Under the pieces are notes generated by a model. That model was not told the DNA's origin. It did not search any database and worked only from the letters and a program-made list of their open reading frames with translations. The translations under genes were made by a program, and so were the position numbers. 64,000 nt of DNA from Maritimibacter sp. DP1N21-5 (lineage in GTDB: Bacteria; Pseudomonadota; Alphaproteobacteria; Rhodobacterales; Rhodobacteraceae): contig NZ_JAHUZF010000006.1 in the NCBI RefSeq assembly GCF_019218295.1, forward strand, positions 186,001 through 250,000, in the 5' to 3' direction. Below, in pieces: positions 55,369 through 64,000 of this stretch; the first letter of the stretch is position 1, and every line of letters begins with the position of its first letter.

Positions 55369-57198
55369 GTGAAACTCGCCAATCTGATCGACCCTTTCCG
55401 CCCGGCTGAAGGCCCGCCGCCGCGCTCGCTCATGGCCTTCGTGCGCTGGACGCTGAAAGGCGCCTGGCCGGTGCTCGCCGTGGCGGCTTTCGCCTCCGCG
55501 CTCGCGGGGCTGTCGGAAACGGGCACCGCCTGGGTGCTCGGACGGGTCATCGACGGGGTGGTCGAGACCGGGCAGGAGAATTTCTTCTCTTCCGCCAACC
55601 TTGGACTTTTCATACTTGCGCTCGGCTTTTTCCTGCTGATCCGGCCCGCAATTTTCGGATTTTCGAACCTCATGACCTCGGTCGTGGTGACGCCCGCGAT
55701 CTCGCCCCTCGTTACGATGCGGCTCCACCGCTGGCTGCTTACGCAGTCGGTCGATTTCTTCGACAGTGACTTCGCCGGGCGGCTCGCGCAAAAACAGGCG
55801 CAGACCTCGAACGCCATGACCGACCTCGTGGTCGAAACGATCAACGTGGTCTTCTTCGCGCTTGCCTCCATCATCGGGGCGATGCTTCTGGTCGCGTCCA
55901 TCGACATCTGGCTTCTGCCGGTCTTCGTGATCTGGATGGTCGCCTATGGGGCTGTCATTCGATATTTCATCCCGCGCATCCGCGCCAAGTCCAAGACGCG
56001 GGCTGCGACCCGCGCCGTGGTGACGGGCAAGGTCGTGGACACGATCACCAACATCCGCACGGTCAAGCTTTTCGCCCGCGCCGGGCACGAGGACAATTCG
56101 GCGCTCGGCGCCGTCAAGAACTTCCGTTCCGCAGTGATCGACTTCGGCCAGCTCGCCGCGACCTTCCGGCTCACGCTCATGTCGCTCGCCGGGCTCCTGC
56201 CGGTGCTACTTGTGGGCGGCACCCTTGTGGCCTGGCAGGGCGGTGGCGCGTCGGAGGGTGATATCGTCTCGGCGGGGACCATCGCGGTGCGGCTCGCCCA
56301 GATGACGGGTTGGGTGAGCTTCGCACTCATGGGTCTTTATCGGGACATCGGCGAGATCGAGGACGGGATGCGCACGCTCACCCCGGACCGGCGGCTTGCC
56401 GATGCCGAGGGGGCAAAGCCTCTGACGCTGGGTGCCGCGCGTATCGACTTCGAGAACGTGGCCTTCGCCTATGGCCGGATCAAGGGCGGCGTGCAGAAGA
56501 TCGACCTCACCATCGCGCCGGGTGAGAAATTGGCCATCGTCGGCCCGTCGGGGGCAGGGAAGTCCACGCTCGTCTCACTGCTCCTGCGGCTTTACGACCC
56601 CGAGCAGGGGCGCATCCTCATCGACGGGCAGGACATCCGCCTCGTCACGCAGGACAGCCTGCGGGCGGCCATCGGCATGGTCACGCAGGACACCGCCATG
56701 TTCAACCGCTCGGCCCGCGACAACATCCTTTACGGCGATCCCGAAGCCGACGAGGCGGCGCTGATCCGCGCAGCAGAACGGGCCGAGGCCGATCATTTCA
56801 TTCGTGACCTCGTTGATGCCGACGGGCGCGAAGGCTATGGCGCGCATCTCGGCGAGCGAGGCGTGAAGCTTTCGGGCGGGCAGCGGCAGCGGATCGCGAT
56901 CGCGCGTGCCATCCTGAAGGATGCGCCCATCCTCGTGCTGGACGAAGCGACCAGCGCCCTGGACAGCGCGGTGGAGGCGGCCATTCAGGACACCTTGCAG
57001 GAAATCATGGGCGACAAGACCGTCATCGCCATCGCGCACCGGCTGTCGACGATTGCGCATATGGACCGGATCGTGGTTCTCGACGAAGGCCGCGTGGCCG
57101 AGGTCGGCACCCATGGCGAGCTGCTCGCGCGTGACGGGATCTATGCCGATCTCTGGGCGCGTCAGTCGGGCGGTTTTCTGGAGAAGGCGGCGGAGTAG
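55369..57198 (+). CDS. ABC exporter, fused permease-ATPase (second of a pair)
   Basis: A 609-residue half-transporter, similar in architecture to its upstream neighbour: helices to about residue 330, then Walker A VGPSGAGKSTLVSLLLRLYD, signature LSGGQRQRIAIARAI, Walker B ILVLDEATSALDSAVEAA and IAIAHRLSTIAHM. Start is GTG at 55369 with AAGGAGA seven bases upstream. The 96-base spacing from the first gene implies one operon. Both sites look functional, unlike many heterodimeric exporters with one degenerate site. Confidence 0.9.
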   Translation: MKLANLIDPFRPAEGPPPRSLMAFVRWTLKGAWPVLAVAAFASALAGLSETGTAWVLGRVIDGVVETGQENFFSSANLGLFILALGFFLLIRPAIFGFSNLMTSVVVTPAISPLVTMRLHRWLLTQSVDFFDSDFAGRLAQKQAQTSNAMTDLVVETINVVFFALASIIGAMLLVASIDIWLLPVFVIWMVAYGAVIRYFIPRIRAKSKTRAATRAVVTGKVVDTITNIRTVKLFARAGHEDNSALGAVKNFRSAVIDFGQLAATFRLTLMSLAGLLPVLLVGGTLVAWQGGGASEGDIVSAGTIAVRLAQMTGWVSFALMGLYRDIGEIEDGMRTLTPDRRLADAEGAKPLTLGAARIDFENVAFAYGRIKGGVQKIDLTIAPGEKLAIVGPSGAGKSTLVSLLLRLYDPEQGRILIDGQDIRLVTQDSLRAAIGMVTQDTAMFNRSARDNILYGDPEADEAALIRAAERAEADHFIRDLVDADGREGYGAHLGERGVKLSGGQRQRIAIARAILKDAPILVLDEATSALDSAVEAAIQDTLQEIMGDKTVIAIAHRLSTIAHMDRIVVLDEGRVAEVGTHGELLARDGIYADLWARQSGGFLEKAAE

Positions 57199-57205
57199 CG
57201 ACCTG

Positions 57206-58438
57206 TCAGTCCCGCTCGGTCGGCCAGAGCCACAGGAGCGTGACGGCGACCGCGCAGACCACCGTGACCCATGTGGTGCCAAGGGGCAGCCCGATCCAGT
57301 CGGTCAAACCCGAGAGCACGAAGGCGGCGAGCGCTGTGGCGGCGGTATTGGCGAGCATCCAGATCGACATGACACGACCCCGAAGCTCGTCCTCGAGCCG
57401 CGCTTGCAGGCCGATCTGGAGCGAGACGCCGACATAGGTCGACGTGAAGCCTACGAGCGTCGCCGCCACCATGGCAAATTCAAAACTTGGTGCATGGGCC
57501 ATGCCCATCACGCCCGCGAAGCCCACCGCGATCACCGTGAAGCGCAGGCCGCGCTGGCGCAGTAGTCGCTCGCCCGCGAAAATCTGGAACACGGCGGCCA
57601 CAAGCGCCCCGCCGCCCACCGCCGAGGTCAGAAGACCCAGACCGCGGGCACCCATGCCGAACTGACCGTCCGCGACCAGCGTCAGGATCTCGGCGATGCC
57701 CCGGATCAGGCCCAGCGCCGCGACGGCCAGAAGGATCGACCGGCGGATCGGCCAGCGTTGCCAGACCACGCGGAAGCCCTCGGCAAGATCCGCGCGCAAT
57801 CCCCCCTCGGCCTTGACGCCGTGTTCGCGCGGCTCGAGCGTGCGCGCGATAAGCGCGTTGGGCAGCGCCATCAGAACGCCCAGCACCGCCGCCGGGATCA
57901 CACCCCAGGCCCCGATCATCGCCCCGCCAACGGCGGGAGCAAACAGGCGACCCACGTTGAAGTTGAGCGCCCCCAACGCGACGACCGAGCCTATGGCGGG
58001 CGGCTCGACCAGCCGGGGGCCAAGCGACTGGCGGATCGGGTGATAGGCCGACATGACGGTGCCGAAGGTCGCGGCCAGAAGGAACAGCGTCAGCGGCGTC
58101 AGCACCCCGGCCCAGACGAGGACCAGCAGGATCGCCGGGATCGTGACGAGAAACATCGCCACCCGCGCCATCGCGACACGGATCGACATGCGATCCACGA
58201 TCGCGCCGAAAATGGGGCCGAAAATTGCGACTGGAAGGAGGCTCGTCATTGCGATGACCCCGACGAAGGTGGCCGAACGTGTCAGGTCCCAGGCGAGCCA
58301 GGACAGAAGAATACGGGTTATCCAGCCGCCATTGGTGCCCATGACCGCGCCGATGTAGTAGCGCCGGAACGCCGGATAGGCGAGCGCGCGGGGGCTCGGG
58401 TCTGTGACGGGGGCGGCGGTTCCGACGGCGGTGGGCAT
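57206..58438 (-). CDS. MFS transporter (EntS-like, DHA3 type)
   Basis: A 410-residue protein with about 11-12 helices. YPAFRRYYIGAVMGTNGGWI is the first helix region, and GPIFGAIVDRMSIRVAMARV the loop-2/3 signature of the family; the middle loop contains EPREHGVKAEGGLRADLAEG. Related proteins export siderophores, macrolides or other compounds. It ends convergently 8 bases from the ABC exporter gene. No biosynthetic genes nearby hint at a substrate. Confidence 0.9.
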   Translation of the reverse strand: MPTAVGTAAPVTDPSPRALAYPAFRRYYIGAVMGTNGGWITRILLSWLAWDLTRSATFVGVIAMTSLLPVAIFGPIFGAIVDRMSIRVAMARVAMFLVTIPAILLVLVWAGVLTPLTLFLLAATFGTVMSAYHPIRQSLGPRLVEPPAIGSVVALGALNFNVGRLFAPAVGGAMIGAWGVIPAAVLGVLMALPNALIARTLEPREHGVKAEGGLRADLAEGFRVVWQRWPIRRSILLAVAALGLIRGIAEILTLVADGQFGMGARGLGLLTSAVGGGALVAAVFQIFAGERLLRQRGLRFTVIAVGFAGVMGMAHAPSFEFAMVAATLVGFTSTYVGVSLQIGLQARLEDELRGRVMSIWMLANTAATALAAFVLSGLTDWIGLPLGTTWVTVVCAVAVTLLWLWPTERD

Positions 58439-58898
58439 GGCTTGGTGATAGCGCCCTCACGCTTGGCGTGACAGGGCCAGGAATGCACAGCATCACAGGT
58501 CGTTGTGCGCCCCTGCGCGTAGCTTGCAGCTTCCGGGGCAGGGCGGTTAGGCCGCTCAGAGAGCGCCTCGGTCGCGCACAGGACAGGGTTTGATGCCTGC
58601 CTGCCCGCAACCGAGTTCTCCTGAACACTCGTTACAAACACAGCGTCGTCTCTTGTAGAGCGCGGCGAAAGCGCCGCGCCCGACTGGACGATCCATCGAT
58701 AGGCACGAAGCCCGTCCGTTCGAAGTTTCGCGTGTTCGGAAAAAATCCGAAAAAGGTGGACGGGGGCCAGGGCGACCGGATCTCCGCCGCCACCCCGCTG
58801 GGCAGACAATCGCTGATCGCGGTTTCGTCAGGAAACCCAAGAAAGAAACAATTCGGGGAATCAGGTCGTTATTCAAGCAAAAGCGAAAGGAAACAGGC
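58439..58898. other. 460-bp intergenic region with two hairpins, no assured gene
   Basis: The gap between two divergent genes has no convincing frame. It contains an 8-bp GC hairpin GCGCGGCG-AAAG-CGCCGCGC (58660-58679) and TTCGGA-AAAAA-TCCGAA (58735-58751). The second half, near 58800-58890, is rich in A and probably holds the promoter of the downstream gene, which has AAAGGAAAC before its start. A small RNA cannot be excluded. Confidence 0.5.
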
Positions 58899-59669
58899 AT
58901 GACCGCGAGCATCCATTACCTGCGCCCCTATCACGAGGCGCGCCTCGACGACATTCCGCTGATCTGGAAACAGCCCAACGCCGAGACCGGCGAGTCACCC
59001 ACAGGCATCACCATTCACATACCCGATTTCGGCCAGCGCCGCGAAGACACGGTGCAGCTTCTCGAACTCATAGCGGGCACCGGTCGCGTCGCGGTGTCCC
59101 TCGATCTTCACCGCCACGGCGCCCGGCGCGACAGGGACTTTCCCGAATTGGTCGATGCGGTTCGGGAGGACTATGCCCGCGTGCTCTGGACTCTTCTGGG
59201 CGAGACCATCCTCGATCTTCCTACCATCGCGACCTGGGCACGGCACCGGTTCGGTCATCTGCCCCTGACCATCGAGGGCCTTGGGCTTGGCGGGGACATC
59301 GCGTTGGCCGCTGCGCGCATGATCTCGGACGTGGACGACGTGACGGTGATCGGCGGATCGGCCTCCTGGGCGGCGCTTCTGCCCGGCTTCGAGACTCTCA
59401 CCGGACGCCCCGACACGCGCGCGCAGGTCTTCCGGCAGATACTTGAGCCCATGGCCCATGCCGGGGACTATGCGAACATGCGCATCCATTTCGTGCGGTT
59501 TCATGACGATGACCGTTGCGACGCGAACGACAGATTCAAATCGCTGGTTCTGAACCACGCACAAGGCGGTGGCGGCCAGATCGTCACCACGACGCTGCGG
59601 TCGGCCCGGGCCATGGATCTGCACGATGCCTCGGTCTGGTGGCCGCATGTGGCGAGCCACGCCGCGTAG
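58899..59669 (+). CDS. Alpha/beta-hydrolase-like protein without nucleophile serine
   Basis: A 256-residue protein in the alpha/beta hydrolase pattern: GITIHIPDFGQRREDTVQLL, VAVSLDLHRHGARRDRDFPE, DYARVLWTLLGETILDLPTI. Where an active enzyme has G-x-S-x-G, it reads IEGLGLGGDIALAAARM (G-L-G-L-G), so the serine is replaced by glycine or leucine. It is therefore probably inactive as a hydrolase, perhaps a binding protein. AAAGGAAAC precedes the ATG. It sits alone, followed by the EcfG-promoted SH3 gene. Not recognised further. Confidence 0.7.
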   Translation: MTASIHYLRPYHEARLDDIPLIWKQPNAETGESPTGITIHIPDFGQRREDTVQLLELIAGTGRVAVSLDLHRHGARRDRDFPELVDAVREDYARVLWTLLGETILDLPTIATWARHRFGHLPLTIEGLGLGGDIALAAARMISDVDDVTVIGGSASWAALLPGFETLTGRPDTRAQVFRQILEPMAHAGDYANMRIHFVRFHDDDRCDANDRFKSLVLNHAQGGGGQIVTTTLRSARAMDLHDASVWWPHVASHAA

Positions 59670-59805
59670 CAGTGGTGCGGCAGGGCAACGCTTTCGGGTC
59701 TGGTCGACAGGGTACGGAACCGGCAGCGCTTTGCCGCCCGACGGCGCCCTTGGCAGCGTGCCGCCGATAACTTGCCGGTATCGTTGCGAAAATAAGGCTG
59801 GCCAG

Positions 59806-59831
59806 GGAACGAATGTGGGCCAGTCGCCGTT
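59806..59831 (+). promoter_or_regulatory. EcfG-type promoter of the SH3-domain protein gene
   Basis: GGAAC (59806-59810), 17 bases, CGTT (59828-59831), 57 bases before the start at 59889. It shows that the general stress regulon extends into the right part of the window. Confidence 0.8.
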
Positions 59832-59888
59832 TCCGATCCACAAGATGCGGCGCCACGGATGCCGCTGCTCAGATTGAGGAGAACCACG

Positions 59889-60530
59889 ATGAAAAAGACA
59901 GTTCTTATGGGTGCCACGGCTATCATGGCCCTTGGCACGAGTGCCGCCGTTGCCGACTCGGTGACCGCTGTGACCGACCTGAACCTCCGCATGGGACCCG
60001 GTCCCGCCTATCAGATCGCGGGCGTGATCGCCGGCGGTGCCAGTGCCGAGCTTTCCGGCTGCGTGCAGGGCGGCGAATGGTGTGAAGTGACCTACAACGG
60101 CCAGACCGGCTGGGCCTCGGGTGGCTACCTGCAACACAACGACATGGTCGTCGCGGAAGACCCGCAGGTTTCTATCATCCAATATGAGGAAACCCAGGAA
60201 GCGCCCGGTGCGGCGATGATCGGCACCGCGACCGGCGCGACCGTCGGGGCGCTCGTCGGTGGTCCGATCGGCGCGCTTGTCGGCGGTGTGATCGGGGGTG
60301 GCGTGTCGGGCGAAGCGGCCGAGGTGACCGAAGAAACTACCGTCTACATTCAGGAAAACCCGGTGGAGCCGGTGTTCCTGGATGGTGAGGTGGTCGTAGG
60401 CGCGGCGGTGCCGGACACCGTCCAGTACTACGAGATCCCGTCCTCGCAGCAATACAGCTACATGAACGTCAACGGGAACACGGTGCTGATCGACCCCGAG
60501 ACCAATACCATCGTGCGCGTGATCCGCTGA
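59889..60530 (+). CDS. Exported SH3-domain protein with glycine zipper
   Basis: A 213-residue protein. Signal peptide MKKTVLMGATAIMALGTSAA; a bacterial SH3 domain (TDLNLRMGPGPAYQIAGVIA, GGEWCEVTYNGQTGWASGGY) at residues 22-85; a glycine-zipper helix pair (AMIGTATGATVGALVGGPIG, ALVGGVIGGG) near 120-150; and a C-terminal DUF1236-like segment (YYEIPSSQQYSYMNVNGNTV, LIDPETNTIVRVIR). The SH3 may bind peptidoglycan. A stress-induced envelope protein is the simplest reading, given the EcfG promoter upstream. I use the ATG at 59889 after GAGGAG. Confidence 0.88.
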   Translation: MKKTVLMGATAIMALGTSAAVADSVTAVTDLNLRMGPGPAYQIAGVIAGGASAELSGCVQGGEWCEVTYNGQTGWASGGYLQHNDMVVAEDPQVSIIQYEETQEAPGAAMIGTATGATVGALVGGPIGALVGGVIGGGVSGEAAEVTEETTVYIQENPVEPVFLDGEVVVGAAVPDTVQYYEIPSSQQYSYMNVNGNTVLIDPETNTIVRVIR

Positions 60531-60554
60531 TCGCGTCACAAGAGTGAGTATGAG

Positions 60555-60583
60555 CCCGCCCCGGATCACCGGGGCGGGTCTTT
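60555..60583 (+). terminator. Rho-independent terminator of the SH3 gene
   Basis: CCCGCCCCGG, ATCA loop, CCGGGGCGGG, followed by TCTTTAT: a 10-bp perfect stem with a T-rich tail, 24 bases after the stop. Confidence 0.9.
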
Positions 60584-60733
60584 ATGTGCCGGAAGGTGGG
60601 CGCCGTCTGCGAAGGCATCGCGCCCAAAGCGGGGGCACTCGGGTTCCTGCTGACCCCGTTAACGAACATTAACATTTTGCGCTCGGGCGGTTTGGGGTCA
60701 CACTTGACCCATATCTTACCGGGAGTTGATTTG

Positions 60734-62080
60734 ATGACGGATGTTCAGGTCGGCAAAGGCCGCATGTCGCTTACCGTTCAGATCATGATCGCGATGGGGG
60801 CGGGGCTGGTCCTCGGCATCATCCTGAACCTGATCGGCAACGACTTCATCAACACACATATCGTCGGCGGTTTCTTCGGGATGGTGGGGCGCATGTTCGT
60901 GAACGCGCTCCAGATGCTCGTCGTCCCGCTCGTGTTCTTCTCGCTCATCACGGGGGTCGCGGGAATTGGTGACATCCGGGTGCTGGGGCGTGTGGGCGGC
61001 AAGAGCTTCGGGCTCTACATGCTGACCACCGCGACGGCCATCGCCGTCGCCATCGTCATCGCCTCGATCGTCGCACCCGGGAACGGTTTCGTCATGGAGG
61101 GGATCGACACTTCCGGCGTGACCGGGTCCGAGGCCCCGAGCGTCTGGGACACCTTCGCCAACATCGTGCCGAGAAACCCGGTGGCGGCCTTCGCCAATGG
61201 CGAAATGCTTCAGATCATCTTCTACACCATCGTGCTGGGCATCGCGGCGCTCATGCTGGCGGACCGGTCGAAGAGCTTCATGGAAGCTTCGGAATACATG
61301 AATGAACTCATGATGAAGATCGTCGAGATCGTCATGCATTTCGCACCCATCGGAGTCTTCTGCCTGATCACCAAGACCTTCGCGGAACAGGGCATCGGGC
61401 TTTTTCTGCCGGTCCTCGCCTATGTGCTGGTGTTGGTTGGCGCGCTGCTTCTCCATCTCTTCGGGACGCTGATGCTGTTTCTCAAGCTCTTCTCGGGCCT
61501 CTCGCCGTTGATCTTCATGCGCAAGATCCGGCCCGCCCAGATCTTTGCCTTCTCGACAGCCTCGTCCAACGCGACGATCCCGGTCACGCTGCGCTCGGTC
61601 ACGGAACGGATGGGTGTGCGAAACTCGGTCGCCTCATTCACCGTGCCCTTCGGGGCCACGATCAACATGGACGGCACCGCGATCATGCAAGGTGTGGCGA
61701 CCGTGTTCCTCGCCAATGTCTATGGCGTGGACCTTGGCCTTGGCGGTTATCTCACGGTGATCGGGATGGCCGTGCTCGCCTCCATCGGGACGGCGGGGGT
61801 GCCGGGGGTGGGCATGGTCATGCTGACCATGGTGCTGGGGCAGGTGGGCCTGCCCATCGAGGGCGTGGCGATCATCCTTGGTGTCGACCGGCTCATGGAC
61901 ATGATCCGAACGGCGGTGAACATCACGGGCGATGCCGTGGTCACGACCATCGTCGCCAAGTCCGAGAACAAGATCGATATGGCGACCTATGAGGACCCGA
62001 TGGCCGGTGTCATGGACGACGACCTGACAATCGACCCCGAAGCGGAGGAGCGCCTCGCCGCGAGCGTTCACGCGGAGTGA
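60734..62080 (+). CDS. Dicarboxylate/amino acid:cation symporter (DAACS family)
   Basis: A 448-residue membrane protein. Eight helices with two re-entrant hairpins are implied by IAMGAGLVLGIILNLIGNDF, MLVVPLVFFSLITGVAGIGD, FAFSTASSNATIPVTLRSVT (the serine-rich HP1 loop) and FGATINMDGTAIMQGVATVF (the NMDGT motif of the substrate site). Family members (GltP, DctA) import glutamate, aspartate or C4-dicarboxylates. GGGAG lies nine bases before the ATG at 60734. Exact substrate unknown. Confidence 0.93.
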   Translation: MTDVQVGKGRMSLTVQIMIAMGAGLVLGIILNLIGNDFINTHIVGGFFGMVGRMFVNALQMLVVPLVFFSLITGVAGIGDIRVLGRVGGKSFGLYMLTTATAIAVAIVIASIVAPGNGFVMEGIDTSGVTGSEAPSVWDTFANIVPRNPVAAFANGEMLQIIFYTIVLGIAALMLADRSKSFMEASEYMNELMMKIVEIVMHFAPIGVFCLITKTFAEQGIGLFLPVLAYVLVLVGALLLHLFGTLMLFLKLFSGLSPLIFMRKIRPAQIFAFSTASSNATIPVTLRSVTERMGVRNSVASFTVPFGATINMDGTAIMQGVATVFLANVYGVDLGLGGYLTVIGMAVLASIGTAGVPGVGMVMLTMVLGQVGLPIEGVAIILGVDRLMDMIRTAVNITGDAVVTTIVAKSENKIDMATYEDPMAGVMDDDLTIDPEAEERLAASVHAE

Positions 62081-62095
62081 GATCGACAGGGGAAG

Positions 62096-62120
62096 GGCGG
62101 GGTTTCGATCCCGCCTTTTT
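62096..62120 (+). terminator. Rho-independent terminator of the symporter gene
   Basis: GGCGGG, 8-base loop, CCCGCC, then TTTTT, 15 bases after the stop codon. Confidence 0.85.
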
Positions 62121-62177
62121 CCTGTCCCACGCGTATGTGTTTGGACAGGCGCGCGTCCGGGACCGCAGACTTGCCGA

Positions 62178-62978
62178 ATGAAAGCGGCGCTCCTGATCCC
62201 TTTGCTGGTCATTTCCAGTCCTGTACACGCGCAGGACGTTCCCGTTGATCTCGAACTCGTGCTCATGGTCGACGTGTCGCGGTCGATGAGCCCCACCGAA
62301 CTCGAGATCCAGCGCACCGGCTATGTCGAGGCTCTGCGCTCGGACGAAGTGCATGAGGCGATCCTGTCGGGATATCAGGGCCGCATCGCCGTGACCTATG
62401 TCGAATGGGCCGGTTCGCAACAGGTCATCGTGCCCTGGCGGCTGCTCGAGACGCGCGAGGACCTGATCGCGCTGGCCGACGACCTGTCCGTCACCTTCAA
62501 CCCCTCGCTGCGGCGCACCTCGATTTCGGAGGCACTCCATTTCGGGGCGGCGCTCTTTCAGGACAATGGATACATGGGCGACCGGACGGTGATCGACATT
62601 TCCGGCGATGGTCCGAACAATCAGGGTCGTTACGTGAACGAAGCGCGCGATGCGGTCGTGGCGCAGGGGGTGACGATCAATGGCCTTCCGCTGATGACCC
62701 GCGACGGCATGGGGGCGGATTGGTCCATCGACCACCTCGACCTTTACTACGAGACCTGCGTGATCGGCGGCATCGGGGCCTTCGTCCTGCCGGTCTATGA
62801 CTGGGAGGATTTCCCCGAGGCCGTGAAGCGCAAGATGGTGATGGAGATCTTCATCGGAGAAGGCGAGACGCCGGAAAACCCCGAGCGCCTCGTGCCAATT
62901 CAGTATCGCGACTCCACCGATTGCCAGATCGGCGAGAAGATGTGGGAAGCCCGGCGCGGGATCTGGGCGGAACCGTGA
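62178..62978 (+). CDS. DUF1194 von Willebrand factor A-like exported protein
   Basis: A 266-residue protein. Signal peptide MKAALLIPLLVISSPVHAQD. The metal-ion-dependent adhesion site DVSRSMS (D-x-S-x-S) occurs at residues 32-38, followed by VTYVEWAGSQQVIVPWRLLE and DRTVIDISGDGPNNQGRYVN, the second part of the metal site. This matches DUF1194, periplasmic VWA-like proteins of alphaproteobacteria, role unknown. Convergent with the mutase gene. Confidence 0.88.
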   Translation: MKAALLIPLLVISSPVHAQDVPVDLELVLMVDVSRSMSPTELEIQRTGYVEALRSDEVHEAILSGYQGRIAVTYVEWAGSQQVIVPWRLLETREDLIALADDLSVTFNPSLRRTSISEALHFGAALFQDNGYMGDRTVIDISGDGPNNQGRYVNEARDAVVAQGVTINGLPLMTRDGMGADWSIDHLDLYYETCVIGGIGAFVLPVYDWEDFPEAVKRKMVMEIFIGEGETPENPERLVPIQYRDSTDCQIGEKMWEARRGIWAEP

Positions 62979-62994
62979 AGCCCCGCCCCGGGAA

Positions 62995-64000
62995 TTACGA
63001 GCGCGCTTCGCGGATGAGCTTCAGGATGTCCTTCGCCGCCGCCGGGATATTCGTCCCCGGCCCGAAGATCGCCTTCACGCCCGCTTTCTTCAGGAACTCG
63101 TAATCCTGCTGCGGAATGACCCCGCCGCAGATCACCAGAATGTCCTCGGCCCCCTGCGCTTTCAGCGCCTCGATCAGCTTCGGCGCGAGCGTCTTGTGAC
63201 CTGCCGCCTGCGAGGAAATCCCCACCACATGGACGTCGTTGTCCACGGCGTCCTGCGCGGCTTCTTCCGGCGTCTGGAACAGCGGGCCCACGTCCACGTC
63301 GAAGCCGATGTCGGCAAAGGCCGTGGCGATCACCTTGGCCCCCCGGTCGTGGCCGTCCTGGCCCATCTTGACGACCAGCATCCGGGGACGACGGCCTTCT
63401 TCCTCGGCGAAGGTCTCCACATCTTTCTGGATCTGCGCGAAGCCTTCGTCGCCTTCATAGGCTGCGCCATAGACACCGGCGAGCGTTTTCACTTCAGCCC
63501 GGTGACGTCCGAATTCCTTCTCCATCGCCATTGAAATCTCTCCGACTGAGGCCCGGGCGCGGGCTGCTTCCACAGCCGCTTCGAGCAGGTTGCCACCCTC
63601 TTTCGCGCGTCGGGTGAGTTCGGTGAGCGCCGCAGCGCAGGCCGCTTCGTCCCGTTGCGCCCGCATTTTTTCAAGCCGCGCGATCTGGCTCTTGCGCACC
63701 GCGACGTTGTCGACGTCGAGGATGTCGATGGGGTCTTCCTTGTCCTTGCGATACTTGTTCACGCCCACGATGACCTCGGTCCCACGGTCGATATCGGCCT
63801 GCCGGCGCGCCGCCGATTCCTCGATGCGCAGTTTGGGCATGCCGGAGGCGACGGCCTTGGTCATGCCGCCCATTTCCTCGACCTCTTCGATGAGCGCCCA
63901 GGCCTTGTCCGCCAGTTCCGCCGTCAGTGCCTCGACGTAATATGACCCCGCGAGCGGGTCGACGACGTTGGTGACGCCGGTTTCCTCCTGAAGGATCAAC
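62995..64000 (-). CDS. Methylmalonyl-CoA mutase, C-terminal part (gene runs off right edge)
   Basis: About 334 residues, ending at 62995; the 5' part lies beyond 64000. [20 protein letters not shown] and [20 protein letters not shown] belong to the end of the TIM-barrel catalytic domain; the B12-binding domain begins near [20 protein letters not shown] with the DxHxxG cobalamin motif (DGHDRG), then [20 protein letters not shown]. It isomerises (R)-methylmalonyl-CoA to succinyl-CoA in propionate breakdown, with MeaB (52.2 kb) as protector. The fragment looks intact. Confidence 0.95.
   Translation of the reverse strand, partial: LILQEETGVTNVVDPLAGSYYVEALTAELADKAWALIEEVEEMGGMTKAVASGMPKLRIEESAARRQADIDRGTEVIVGVNKYRKDKEDPIDILDVDNVAVRKSQIARLEKMRAQRDEAACAAALTELTRRAKEGGNLLEAAVEAARARASVGEISMAMEKEFGRHRAEVKTLAGVYGAAYEGDEGFAQIQKDVETFAEEEGRRPRMLVVKMGQDGHDRGAKVIATAFADIGFDVDVGPLFQTPEEAAQDAVDNDVHVVGISSQAAGHKTLAPKLIEALKAQGAEDILVICGGVIPQQDYEFLKKAGVKAIFGPGTNIPAAAKDILKLIREARS

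Overview
The window is chromosomal DNA of an alphaproteobacterium, most likely of the Roseobacter/Rhodobacteraceae group. This rests on the PhyR-NepR-EcfG general stress response locus, several promoters with the EcfG signature (GGAAC, 16-17 bases, CGTT), a CP4-like class II AroA, MeaB with methylmalonyl-CoA mutase, families such as DUF1523 and DUF1194, high G+C, and short hairpin-plus-tail elements between genes. Coding density is high and no phage, insertion sequence or CRISPR array is visible. The only RNA gene found is a tRNA-Ser(GCT).

Layout of the left part (1-22.5 kb). It opens with the 3' end of a sugar ABC transporter operon. A general stress response island follows (2.0-8.7 kb): two very small one-helix membrane proteins, a formate/nitrite-type channel, a receiver-like protein without phosphorylation residues, a Crp/Fnr regulator, a HisKA_2 sensor kinase, ecfG, nepR, phyR and a Dps protein. 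Four perfect EcfG-type promoters and one divergent near-consensus pair tie most of it into one regulon. Then come a 1006-residue hexaheme cytochrome c, tRNA-Ser, a CurA-type oxidoreductase, ychF, pagL, trpA, cmk-aroA, trmB, a MarR regulator overlapping a Tat-exported nitroreductase-like gene, and an FMN alpha-hydroxyacid dehydrogenase. The left part ends in a run of 43 G, after which base composition rises visibly. This may be an assembly join or sequencing artefact.

Layout of the right part (22.5-64 kb). A long minus-strand block (34.9 to 22.7 kb) carries a dipeptide-type ABC transporter, a RibD-like reductase, an aldehyde dehydrogenase, a YcaQ-like DNA glycosylase, an SDR/P1-peptidase pair and gabD; it looks like uptake and breakdown of a peptide or amide compound. 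panBC and a secreted protein with 15-residue repeats follow. From 45.3 down to 37.1 kb lies a ten-gene minus-strand cluster: a coiled-coil protein, a two-helix protein, an uncharacterised soluble protein, a classical AAA+ ATPase, three small membrane proteins, another uncharacterised protein and two more membrane proteins. No function is assigned; it is the best candidate here for an undescribed system.

The remainder holds an M20 peptidase, a PiT phosphate transporter, a Nudix hydrolase, hrpB, a DUF3108 protein, meaB, two half-size ABC exporters probably forming a heterodimer, an MFS transporter, a hydrolase-fold protein lacking its serine, an EcfG-promoted SH3 protein, a dicarboxylate/amino-acid symporter, a DUF1194 von Willebrand protein and the C-terminal part of methylmalonyl-CoA mutase.
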